64,000 nt of DNA, taken from NCBI GenBank assembly GCA_949987705.1, contig OX465285.1:86313975-86377974 (forward strand). The letters are read 5' to 3'. The notes beneath the pieces were generated by a model, which saw nothing but the letters and a program-made list of their open reading frames with translations, did not search any database and had not been told where the DNA came from. Position 1 is the first letter of the stretch, and each line of letters starts with the position of its first letter. The DNA comes from Thereva unica. Lineage: Eukaryota; Arthropoda; Insecta; Diptera; Therevidae. Positions 50,001 through 57,571 of this stretch are shown here, piece after piece. The translations under genes were made by a program, and so were the position numbers.

Positions 50001-52083
50001 TTACGAGATTAGTAGAAAGCATGCCTCGACGTGTGCAACAAGTAATTAAAGCAAAAGGTCTTTGGACAAAATATTAAAAATTTAAACTTTCCGAGTAATA
50101 TGCATCGAGCAAAATTGAGTATAAGAATTCTTGAAAGTTTTTGTACTATAACTTTTTAACCTTTTGTATTATGTAACGGATCTTTTTAGTAATAATACAC
50201 TTACATTATAAAGAAGTAACAGTAGTTTCAATTCAACGTAACTTGCTTTTATTTTATAGAAATTGTTCAAGATATAATAGTAATTTCAAAACTTCACAGA
50301 CATGTGTTCAGTTTTGCACGTCACTGTATACACAGTTTATTTGATAAATGAATTTAAATTTTCCTGAGATTTTACGCGGTTGCGGGTGTCCATACATTCA
50401 AAAAATATGCATAGGAACATAAAAAGGGTTGTCAAAGAACTCCACTGATTTTTTTAAACGGTCAATATTGCATATTTTCCGTGGAAATAGTTTTTTCCGT
50501 GGGTTTCGTGGACACCCCATAGATCAGCTATGCTACAAAAACGAGGTGGGCCAGCTAAGGGTTAAATTAGTTTTTTTTTAAAACCTGTCATCCTAATATT
50601 TACAAAATTTGAATGACATTTCTCCTCCTGCTTGAAGTAGGCCGCGTTCTGGAAAGCAGGGAAATTTTAAAATTTCCCAGTAACCTCGATAGAGACCCAG
50701 ATAGACCCGGATAAAACTTGGGTTTTCAAATTTGTATGGCGAAGACCCAACCAGTTCATTAAAAAAACACGGCCATAGACTCAGTTTTTTCAGCAGGATT
50801 TCATGGTCCACCGTATCAGAAGCTTTACTTAAATTCGTATATAATAGCCGTGTTTTTTTAATGAACTATATAGTTCTTTCATCGAGTTCATTAAAAAAAC
50901 GACAAGGGAAATCTCATGAAGAGCCTACTTCGATGCTTAAAAATTTCAAAATTAAACGGAAGTGTTATTTTTTACCCTGTTACACGAAATCCTCGCTAGA
51001 AAATAATAAATATGTTTCTAAAAAAAATCAATTATTTGTTATAAATTTGCTCTCACCACTTTCCTGTTGTTTTTATTTTTAAATTACGTCTTTCCGACCC
51101 CCGAAAGTATGCAACATGCCAACCCCCGAAAGTATGCAATATGCAAATTACGAAATTTCCCAAAACCTCGATAGAAACCCCGACAAAACCTGGGTTTTCA
51201 GATTTGTATGGGGAAGAACTATATAGTTCATTAACAAAGACGGCTAATGTATGCACTTCTTTTCCTTTGTCTAGTGAGTTTAAAACGTAATTAACACACC
51301 CAAAGAGATTAATATAAATATTTGTGGAAAGAAAATTCATCCATTCATCATCACCATCGCAGAAAGCCATCGCTCTGCGGGAGTTTCTGCCCAACTCTAA
51401 TCACATTGATTGACATGGTCCCGTGACTTTCGTGTTTCCAAAGCTAAAATTACAACTTTGAGGAAATCGAGTCGATAAAGAAAATTCGCTAAGGAACTGA
51501 AGGTCATACGTTAATCAGCCTTCAAAATATGTATGGAGAAACTCCAGTCAAGGTTGTTTAGTATAAATCAGAGAAACTAAACTCCTATGAGAATTTTCTT
51601 AATTTATCTCGGCGGCTAAACAAATCTTCTAAATCTCTTCTCTACAACATAAACAATGTTTGCTTGCAGATAACGCAAAAGTGCAAATAATTCCCATATA
51701 TAAAAATAACCGTGCGCCATCGACCATAAAAAAAACGCCATTAGTGTCACCACCTCTGAAAAAACTCGAATTCCAATCGCATACTTTTGTACCTGTGCAA
51801 CATCTCAAGCACTGTGTGAATCAGCTGCGATTTAATTAATCAATTATTCAGTAAGTTTCTCGGTATTGCGTTATAGTGAGGGAGATGATGTCAATAACAA
51901 AAATACTACAACTAAAAACTAGTACTTACCAGCCAGACAGGGCGCCAATTAGGATTTGGGTAGATGCGGATTTTGTGCTGATATCGCCCAGAATACCGCC
52001 CAAAAACTTTGATGCATCGTTCGTCATTTTCTCAAGTTCTTTATTTTCTAGCTCTTTCTTTGATTTTGTCCAGTCACTCATCC
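43862..52083 (-). CDS. FUN14-domain protein (FUNDC-like) with two alternative last exons; coding exons 52081-51930, 45099-44904, then 44811-44731 or 44044-43862
   Basis: Small mitochondrial outer-membrane protein of the FUN14 family (FUNDC1/2 in vertebrates, a mitophagy receptor). The joined sequence reads ...DISTKSASTQILIGALSGW across the first intron into ATGYSTMKIGKIAAFAIGG and then VEVAHTEGLITIDWNKVNK, which is the FUN14 core (SA-x-QQ-x-x-IGG-x-SGW, K-x-G-K-x-A-A, W-x-x-V). Common part 116 codons; with the proximal last exon 142 aa, with the distal one 176 aa. Both last exons end in a hydrophobic Gly-rich segment that would be the final membrane helix. I see no LC3-interacting Tyr motif at the N-terminus, so a mitophagy-receptor role is uncertain. 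The ATG lies 2 nt inside a good acceptor, so a 5' UTR exon must lie upstream. The first coding intron is 6.8 kb and full of repeats. Confidence 0.88.
44219..44411. mobile_element. MITE between alternative last exons, TA duplication
   Basis: TTCTCGTTGGCGAGTGACGT at the left and the complement ACGTCACTCGACAACAAGAA at the right form inverted repeats, with TA on each side (44217-44218 and 44412-44413). 193 bp; the TA duplication fits Tc1/mariner-derived MITEs. It separates last exon A from last exon B of the FUN14-domain gene. Confidence 0.82.
44731..44811 (-). CDS. FUN14-domain gene, alternative last exon A (proximal)
   Basis: Acceptor CCAACATAG, then 26 codons and TAA: VKSFTAGNVVFVTAFIGG followed by VFLGLGSA. 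This is a short hydrophobic tail that resembles the C-terminus of FUNDC proteins (KSF...GFxGGFLLGL). It lies only 92 bp downstream of exon 2, which is compatible with a short intron. Confidence 0.82.
   Translation of the reverse strand, partial: VKSFTAGNVVFVTAFIGGVFLGLGSA
44904..45099 (-). CDS. FUN14-domain gene, second coding exon
   Basis: Acceptor TTATATTACAG, 196 bp, donor GACAAG|GTAAAA in phase 0. It encodes the KIGKIAAFAIGGTIILVEV membrane helix, the GLITIDWNKVNKKLDNV segment and TGDSPTWMDK. Its phase-0 donor fits both downstream last exons. Confidence 0.92.
45290..46310. repeat. Degenerate tandem array with CCGACTATCGG hairpins
   Basis: About five units of roughly 150-280 bp recur: AAACGGCTAATC, then CATGGGGC/CACGGGATG, GATTCAGTATTTTCTTGG, TTTTAGGCTGC, TCGGATCCGAYTATCGGTTCAGAC and a reverse-complement GATAGTCGGAGG. 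Each unit therefore contains a short inverted repeat (CCGAYTATCGG...CGATAGTCGG). Starts with a (TCTG)n microsatellite at 45298-45316. It lies in the long intron of the FUN14-domain gene. Confidence 0.78.
46617..46720 (+). mobile_element. RTE-type LINE 3' tail
   Basis: GACAGCAGCGTATCCGCTGC, then GACCGCCAGCTAACGGATTA and AAGAAGAAGAAGACGA, matching the end of the fragment at 47604-47946. The AAG repeat is the element's terminal microsatellite. Confidence 0.78.
46730..47500 (-). mobile_element. LINE C-terminal (RNase H / zinc-knuckle) fragment
   Basis: Minus strand reads VLAGYCLIGTHAARLGLE, then FLLLEDWNSATKKIHTL and further DIARIMSITSVLC, following the GHC-x-I-G-x-H-A-x-R-L-G signature of jockey-group LINEs. 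It shares the TTCTTCGCTAAACCACCTCG segment with the LINE remnant at 32520-32560. Confidence 0.7.
47590..47946 (+). mobile_element. RTE-type LINE 3' fragment
   Basis: A plus-strand ORF reads KRRLRWFGHVCRMDDNRLP, KTWLKNIEGDLKNQRLS and REEWKRIVNRVRDQ, ending in KKKRRRN-stop over an AAGAAGAAG tract. This is the C-terminal nucleic-acid-binding end of a second RTE-like lineage (different from that at 57572-59871). Confidence 0.82.
48674..48894 (+). repeat. Left terminal inverted repeat of the Tc1 element
   Basis: Begins CAGTGACGTGCAAAATTG directly after TA. Pairs with 50106-50326, with scattered mismatches (for example AAAATTG here, AAAACTG there). The inner end is CTTATACTCAGTTTTGC. Confidence 0.9.
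49043..50077 (+). CDS. Tc1-like transposase, DD34E, 344 aa, intact
   Basis: Cut-and-paste transposase of the Tc1 family, acting in the nucleus on its own inverted repeats with insertion at TA. Residues 10-45 form the first helix-turn-helix (MQRQVQILLQDGLSSRKIAE, ISQSAVQAI), followed by a GRPR AT-hook-like motif at 58-61 and a second helix-turn-helix to about 120. The DDE catalytic residues are D153 (WSDEVKI), D245 (FQQDRDPKHT) and E280 (SPDLNPIENLW), with exactly 34 residues between the last two. Length is normal for the family (about 340). The usual Asn after the second catalytic Asp (QDND) is Arg here. The first ATG gives MNFYNMKPIS; a second at codon 6 is an alternative. No stop or frameshift. 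Confidence 0.96.
   Translation: MNFYNMKPISLSMQRQVQILLQDGLSSRKIAEKCGISQSAVQAIKKRKSVKCPVLKGGRPRMLSEQDVRTLGRYITSGEASSASNATKLLENHTGVKVSEWTARRALKKTGFVSIEKKPKPALSQKNIKARLAFARRHQDWTVEQWSKVIWSDEVKINRYCSDGRSWAWMRQGERLQPRHVKQTVKHGGGSLMVWGCMTAWGVGEIHRIEGIMNQHQYREILETDLWKTIENLPIPENEIIFQQDRDPKHTGKSVINWINSQPFSLMVWPAQSPDLNPIENLWAYLKAHINSSYDSVPSSIEDLWDRVKETWEQIPPDYVTRLVESMPRRVQQVIKAKGLWTKY
50106..50326 (-). repeat. Right terminal inverted repeat of the Tc1 element
   Basis: Reverse complement of the left arm, ending TTTTGCACGTCACTG before TA. The inner end GAGCAAAATTGAGTATAAG lies about 28 bp after the transposase stop codon. Confidence 0.9.
50846..51245. mobile_element. MITE, second copy of the GGCCGTGTTTTTTTAATG family, 400 bp
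   Basis: Left AGCCGTGTTTTTTTAATG, right TTCATTAACAAAGACGGCT, with AAT on both sides (50843-50845 and 51246-51248). Subterminal words GAACTATATAGTTC near both ends and GTTCATTAAAAAAACG inside. Same intron as the first copy, only 70 bp apart. Confidence 0.83.
51930..52083 (-). CDS. FUN14-domain gene, first coding exon
   Basis: Read on the minus strand, TTTTTCTAATTTTTCCAG precedes GG-ATG (ATG at 52081-52079), so this is an internal exon with the start codon 2 nt after the acceptor. It encodes MSDWTKSKKELENKELEKM... and TKSASTQILIGALSGW, donor GGCTG|GTAAGT in phase 2. Confidence 0.88.
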
Positions 52084-52839
52084 CTGGAAAAATTAGAAAA
52101 AAGAAATTTTTTGAAAAACGGTCCACCATTTTTTACGTAATTTTTTGGATAAAAATCGAAGAACCTGCCTATGTCGCTTAATTGTTTCTAGCTGTTCAGA
52201 TAAATTATTATGTAATTAGGATCCTTTTGCGAAGATATTTCATCTCTAGAAAAATCTCACATTTAATTTTAGAATTTTTTGGAGACCTGCAGGCAGCGAA
52301 AACAATTGAAGACGAGAAAGGCGCAGCTGGCGTCTGACGACACCGACTCACATGACAAGTGTTTCGCGGATTACTGTGAACAATTAGAAAATTACGAATA
52401 AAAACTGTTAATTACCTCTTCTTAATTTCGGAAGGGAGAACTTCGGTGGATTTTTAAAGTAATTCCTGACTTTCACAATTTTGATGGATTTTTCCTGAGA
52501 CTTTTTTTTTGTTATAAAATCACCCTAACCCTATCGACTCACTTCGCAGTTGTCAGACTCGAATTTGCGACAGAATGAACAGAATGAATCAGAAGAGGTG
52601 AAATTTTATACCAGCACTGGTTCATTGCTGTACTAAAAAGGTGTGTATATATAATGCTGGTTTAATTTTTTTAGTTAAAATAGATAAATAAAATTATAAA
52701 TTAATTTATAAGGGAATAAGTTTTTAATTTACATTAATTTAACAAACTATATATAATGTGCAAAATTGCAAATACAGATTTAAGAAATTAAATTAAACGC
52801 TGAACCTCCTCTATCATATATATCTTTAGCCTTTTCGTA

Positions 52840-54260
52840 TATGTTGCCAAAGACGGAGCCGACTTGATGTAGTCCGGCAGACTATTGTAAATTTCCGCCG
52901 CAGTATTAAGCAGACCTTTTCTTGTCCTCTCCGTTCTAGGTTGCGTTGGTCTAAGTTACGTCCCTGTTTCTTGTAACATAGTCGTTTATGCTTGAGTATT
53001 GCACAATTACTAAGTTTGATCTCAGACGTTCTCCCTTCAACTTAGAGACGAACTTTGCTTTTTCCATTCGGATGTCTGGTCCAATGTTAATTGACCCTTC
53101 TTCTTTCTTCTCATCCTTTAATCCCTCATGGGACATAGGGCGGAAACAGTTGCCCTCCAGTGGATTCTGCCGTTAATTGGCCCGTGAGCCGGTAAACTTC
53201 TTGAGTGGCTGTACTCCATGGAAGTCCATATATGTAGTGCTTTCAGCGCCCTGTTTAACAGTATTTTTCCATCTGTGCACACTCGTTGAGAGCACTGCGA
53301 CCAGTTAAGGATACTAAATCGAATCCTTGATAGGATATGCGCATTATAAACCTGAAGCGCTATATTTTCCTGAAGCTTGGGGGTTTTTTTGAGAATTCCT
53401 TTTAGAGGAGTGAGGATTTTACATATTTCTCCTATGTGTTCCCTTCAGTTTAGTTTATCATCAATTAAAAGTCCTAGGTAAACAACTTCTGTTGCCTTAG
53501 CTATTTCTTCTTCGCCTATCTTGACCGTAATTCTGATGTCTTATTTTTCTGATGAAATATCATGTACTTAGTCTTTTTTTTCATTTATCTTTAATTTATT
53601 TCCATCCGTCCACTCCTTGAAGACTTTCACGTCACTGTTCATGCTATTTTCTAGCTCTTCCGCAGTTCTAGCTCGATATATCAGGTTAGTATCATCTGCA
53701 AATATATGGTATTCTCCACTGAGCCTTGAGTATTTGATGTTATTGATGTAGACTAAATATAGGAGTGGTCCTAGTATGGAGCCTTGAGGAACTCCAGTTG
53801 TGAGCACTAGTTGGTCACTCAAGACACCATTAGCTCTAGTTGACACGTGCCTCCCAGTGAGATAGCTCCTCAGCATATCATTGAACGTACCTCTTGTTCC
53901 AAGATTGTAGAGGGTACTTAGTAGGACGTCATGATGCACTGTGTGCCTTTTTAAGATCGATGAATACTGCCCCTGCATAGTAACCCATATCAAGATAACT
54001 GTTTATTAGGTGCAGGGTTTCCGAAGTAACCAGTTCAGCGTTGCTGCATTCTTGAAAACCGCACTGGTTGCAGTCTAGACCTCAATTTCTAGCGATAAAT
54101 TTTCTTATTCTTTTCTCAAATTTTTTCATAAATTTTTCCCACGTTTCTTATTAAGGCTATGGGCCTGTAATTGTTCATGTCAGCCGAGTCTCCTCCTTTC
54201 AGAATAGGTGTTACAGTCATATGCTTAAGCCAGCTAGGGAAAGTGCCACTACTCATTTAT
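52840..54260 (-). mobile_element. LINE reverse transcriptase, decayed, with an RTE tail inserted
   Basis: A minus-strand ORF (53993-53568, 141 codons) includes LRSYLTGRHVSTRANGVLS, TGVPQGSILGPLLYLVYIN and YHIFADDTNLIY (RT active site FADD), then KEWTDGNKLKINEKKD. Upstream on the same strand at 54200-54100 the NYRPIALI-like start of RT is visible in another frame. It resembles CR1/jockey-type LINEs with FADDT. Its 3' part is interrupted at 53085-53167 by the tail of the RTE family (TCCCTCATGGGACATAGGGC). Confidence 0.85.
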
Positions 54261-54779
54261 AAGCTTAGAGATGTGTTTCTTAATAATGTCTATAACATCA
54301 ACTACGCCTTCAGTGGAGATTCTTTTTTAAATTCAGAGCAAAAACGAAATTTGACTTTAAAATACTGGACAAACCCCACTATCAGCTGTGTGACTCCTAT
54401 AGGTTTTATTTGTTTTGCTTTGAAACCGTTTTATTCGTGCAGTCTTTTGTTGTATGATTATACCTGTGGCAGTTGAAGCATATTTTGATACCGAAGTTTT
54501 ACCTGAAATAATGGGTATTCCACTCGATGTTTATATTCTTACACACCATTTTATTATAGTGACTTCAAAAAATACAGTCCATCTGTCATTTCGGGGTTTT
54601 CTGCTCTGTACAACTTTGACAGTTGTTCTCGTCAGTTATAAAGGATTTACCTGTTTCAGTTAAAGTGATTTAACTGTTCAATACACTCTTGTAACTTATC
54701 AACTTGCCTTCCACTTGTTTTAAGTATTTTGCTCACTTTAGCAATGCTTTGTTTTTGCGTATTTAGTAAATCAAGCAAC

Positions 54780-54990
54780 TTATTATTAGTTAACAGCCTA
54801 ATGAAGTCCTTGCATTCGATACACATCCACATCGCAAGTTTTTCATCTTTTTTCCCCTGTAATCTTTACTCCTCACATTGCCACATTTAATATGGAACCA
54901 TCTCCCGCAAAATCCTTCACATTGTAAGGCTTTATCATCAGCCTCAACAACATTTTTACACTTCTTCCACAAATCACTCTCAGTCGCCAT
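54780..54990 (-). mobile_element. LINE ORF1 fragment with PHD-like zinc finger
   Basis: Minus-strand ORF MATESDLWKKCKNVVEAD then ALQCEGFCGRWFHIKCGNV and LRCGCVSN: C-x-x-C...C-x-x...C-x-x-W-F-H-x-x-C, the PHD-type finger found at the N-terminus of ORF1 proteins of CR1-like LINEs. Its position just 5' of the RT fragment on the same strand fits one element with an internal deletion. Confidence 0.7.
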
Positions 54991-55273
54991 TTTTTCAAAT
55001 TTTACAATATCATCCGCATGAAGTTATGCACAATTCCAAAAATAAATTTCACCATGGTAGAAATTGTGATTAACACAAAAATTATCTACCAACATTCCAG
55101 AATTAAAATATCAATATGGCGGGACGTGTCTATTCAAAATGTGCGGGCTAGTTTGTTTACTTATTGCTCTCGCGATATTTTAATAGACATTAAAAATAAT
55201 TGTTATATATAAAAGTTATCAAATTGTTAAATAATTATAGAAATTTATAAAAAGTGTTAAAATTTTATGTGCA

Positions 55274-55341
55274 ATGGAGCCAGATAGCGATGAATTGAAT
55301 CTGACGACGCAGGAGCTTCAAGTTCTGTCAGAGCTCGACAG
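55274..55341 (+). CDS. Utx: Utx exon 1 (start codon)
   Basis: ATG GAG CCA GAT... encoding [19 protein letters not shown], 68 bp, donor CGACAG|GTTTGA in phase 2. The donor is not ideal, but the phase and the SRQFGFMRL continuation support it. Confidence 0.78.
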
Positions 55342-56068
55342 GTTTGACGTTTCTCTTCTCTTGCTATTTTTGGATGACAGTTGTTATGATGCCGCTTTAT
55401 TTTAATTTAATTAATGCGAGAATTTCTGCCCAACTAAATTTCCGATGCAATTTACTTGGAAATTGATTCTATTTATTAAATTTTCAGTCGCCAATTTGGT
55501 TTTATGAGGTTAAATACACCCGAGCATACAAAAACCCGAACGATAGTTCTCAAGGCGGTAAAATATCTCCAGCGGATGCTGATACATGCTCAACAGCAAA
55601 AAGAAAGACAAAAATCTTGCCCGGAAATTAAGAATGAATTTGCAAAAACGAAAGGTTTCGAAGATCCAAAGAAACCGAAGATTGGTGCTGACATTGAAAT
55701 GCAGGAAATGGGCAAGACGAACCAGAAAAGTTTTTCCGCCTTTGGTGAATCCTTGATAAATGAGGACCTGGCCGATGCTGAGATGAGAGATTTATCCGAG
55801 AATTTTAATGATTTTGAGGAGGATAAACCAATTTACATAGATCCAAAAACTTATTGTAAACTAGGACATTTTCATTTGTTGTTAGAAGAATATGATAAAG
55901 GTAAGAACCCCTTATCGAAATGCTCCACTAAATTCTAAAAAAAATCCCCTTTAAAGCACTTTCTGCCTATCAAAAATATTTCGGTTTAAGAAAAGAGGAT
56001 TACTGGAAGGATAAACCCTTTCTCTATGGATTAGGAATGATGTACTTCCACTATAACTGCTACAAATG
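55274..56068 (+). CDS. Utx: Utx / KDM6 histone H3K27 demethylase, 5' coding exons only (55274-55341, 55488-55900, 55957-56068)
   Basis: N-terminus of the JmjC H3K27 demethylase UTX, identified from its first tetratricopeptide repeats: [17 protein letters not shown], then [16 protein letters not shown] joined across an intron to [18 protein letters not shown] and [17 protein letters not shown], which parallel the human UTX/KDM6A TPR start as I recall it. Intron phases 2, 1, 2 agree at each junction. Between the first helix and the TPR there is a charged insert of about 90 residues not present in the vertebrate protein. The last donor (AAATG|GTGAGT) opens an intron that runs past the window end; no further TPR or JmjC exon was found in 56069-64000. 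Lies head-to-head with the FUN14-domain gene. Confidence 0.9.
55488..55900 (+). CDS. Utx: Utx exon 2
   Basis: Acceptor TTATTAAATTTTCAG, donor GATAAAG|GTAAGA in phase 1. It encodes the [13 protein letters not shown] helix, a Lys/Gln/Glu-rich insert and the first TPR helix pair ([15 protein letters not shown]). The frame ends shortly past the donor. Confidence 0.9.
55957..56068 (+). CDS. Utx: Utx exon 3
   Basis: Acceptor ATCCCCTTTAAAG, donor TACAAATG|GTGAGT in phase 2. It encodes [19 protein letters not shown] and [17 protein letters not shown], the second TPR. Preceding intron is 56 bp. Confidence 0.9.
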
Positions 56069-56099
56069 GTGAGTCCTTAAACGTATTATATTCTTAATT

Positions 56100-57350
56100 A
56101 AATTGCATTTTACCTGTTTGGCATTCGAAAAAGACTAGTTGGTGGCCAACAATTTGAGCAAGGTTTATTTTTTTTTGTAAATAATTTTTAACTTCAAAAC
56201 AAGATTTTAATTTTTATTTTATTTTATGAAAACTACTAATTTAAAAGAACAAAATTTATAATCTTCTATTCGACAAAAAAATTGACAATTTATCCGTAAA
56301 AATTTAATGCCAACTGGATCTATTTGCACTTTCTACAGCTAAGTAGAAGTTATGCTGTATAAAATCATGCATTGGTAATTTATCTAATATATTAGTTACA
56401 ACAATTATATCTACGAACTAGTTTTTACGGCTCTGCAATTGGAAAAGGGTTCTCCACTCTCGCAACTACCGCTCCCAATTTCGAGTCATCTATGTTAACC
56501 AAGCTCTGTGCCCAAAGTTTAGTCAACCTCGCTGTCACATCCTATAAATCCGGCTTTAGACTCGATTGATGACATTCCCTTGGGGATCTTAAATCCTGCG
56601 CCACCTCTTCCTGCATTTATAACCCCTCGGCTTCTCTTCATTCTATACTGGATGACAATAAAGGAATCACCAAGCTTGTTCGGGCAGATATTGAATCGTT
56701 GTCTTCATCAGTGGTTCAGAATCACAACGTCTTCATCTCTTGTCTTCAAAATTTGAAAGGGTCTTCGACGGGAAAAACTCTCTCTCTGCGACGGTAGTAT
56801 CTGATGGCGCCCTGCAGGTAAGGGAGCAACTTCTTTCCTTACCCGACTCCACGGCTGTTTCTCCTTCATAGAGTGTTATTCTCCAACAGGCTGCCAGCAA
56901 TCAAATCGCGTCAGGTCTTAGGGCGCGTCGCAAAAGTCGTAGGAATGGTCGAAGTCGCCAGGCCACCATTCGCGTTGGTCAAAATCTTCAATCTTCATTC
57001 TTTAATATCTCTCTTACAGCTCTTAAATATTGGTGTTCCTTTTACGCTTATTTAATTCGATAAGTTACTTATCGATAGTTGGTATGCAAATTTTGCTCAA
57101 CGCATCTACGTGCCTCATTTTAGTAAAAAAACTGTACAGGGAAGTGATGAACCCACACACTTCCAGTTCAGTTTATTGTACAGTTTTTTACGCAGTTCAA
57201 CTGTCCAGTTAAAACTTGAGCTTTAAGCGGCCCACACACTCAGTTTTAGCTGGTCTGAGGACTGAGTGAAAATATTTCAAAACTGCACAGTTCATCGTTC
57301 AAACATAACGTAACAGCCCAACGCAAATTTCGAGCAAATTAAAGCCAGCA
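56100..57350. other. Utx intron; short LINE piece and small inverted repeats
   Basis: The segment 56789-56858 (GATGGCGCCCTGCAGGTAAGG...GGCTGTTTCTCC) is shared with the LINE ORF1 region at 11624-11681. Around 57130-57185 AAAAAACTGTACAG and CTGTACAGTTTTTT-like sequence pair. Nothing coding for Utx was found. Confidence 0.5.
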
Positions 57351-57359
57351 TAAAGGGGA

Positions 57360-57571
57360 CAGCAGAAGAGGCACTAGGCTGACCCCCAAACAAACTAGAA
57401 TTGACTGGCTTGATCAGGACTGTAGAGCTACAATTGAAGAAAGAAACCACAACCACCGGGAGTACATCGCAAGCCCAACAAGGGCAAGAATGGAAGTCTT
57501 CAAGCAAAAAAGAAAAATTGCAGACAAGCTTTGCAGAAAGAATATTTAAACGGAAGGATCTTACAAATACA
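57360..57571 (+). mobile_element. Outer RTE-type LINE, left part (EN-RT linker)
   Basis: Plus strand reads RLTPKQTRIDWLDQDCRATI, EERNHNHREYIASPTRARME and FKQKRKIADKLCRKN, the basic linker before the RT domain in RTE-type elements. It is interrupted by the inner LINE after ATCTTACAAATACA (57558-57571); the same 14 bases restart the outer element at 59872. Confidence 0.82.

Larger units (their letters stand above)
48674..50326 (+). mobile_element. Tc1-family DNA transposon, apparently complete
   Basis: 1653 bp bounded by TA on both sides (48672-48673, 50327-50328). Terminal inverted repeats of about 220 bp (48674-48894 and 50106-50326) begin CAGTGACGTGCAAAA and match at most positions, ending inside at CTCAGTTTTGCTCGA. 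It encodes a single uninterrupted transposase. The intact ORF suggests a young insertion, although the arms differ by scattered substitutions. Confidence 0.93.
48218..50774. mobile_element. MITE with GGCCGTGTTTTTTTAATG ends, split by a Tc1 insertion
   Basis: Left end GGCCGTGTTTTTTTAATG and right end CATTAAAAAAACACGGCC are inverted repeats, with ATA directly on both sides (48215-48217, 50775-50777). Without the 1653-bp Tc1 and its TA duplication the element would be about 900 bp. A related 400-bp copy lies at 50846-51245. Internal segments TTCATTAAAAAAACG and CTTGGGTTTTCAAATTTGTATGG are shared with that copy. Confidence 0.82.
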
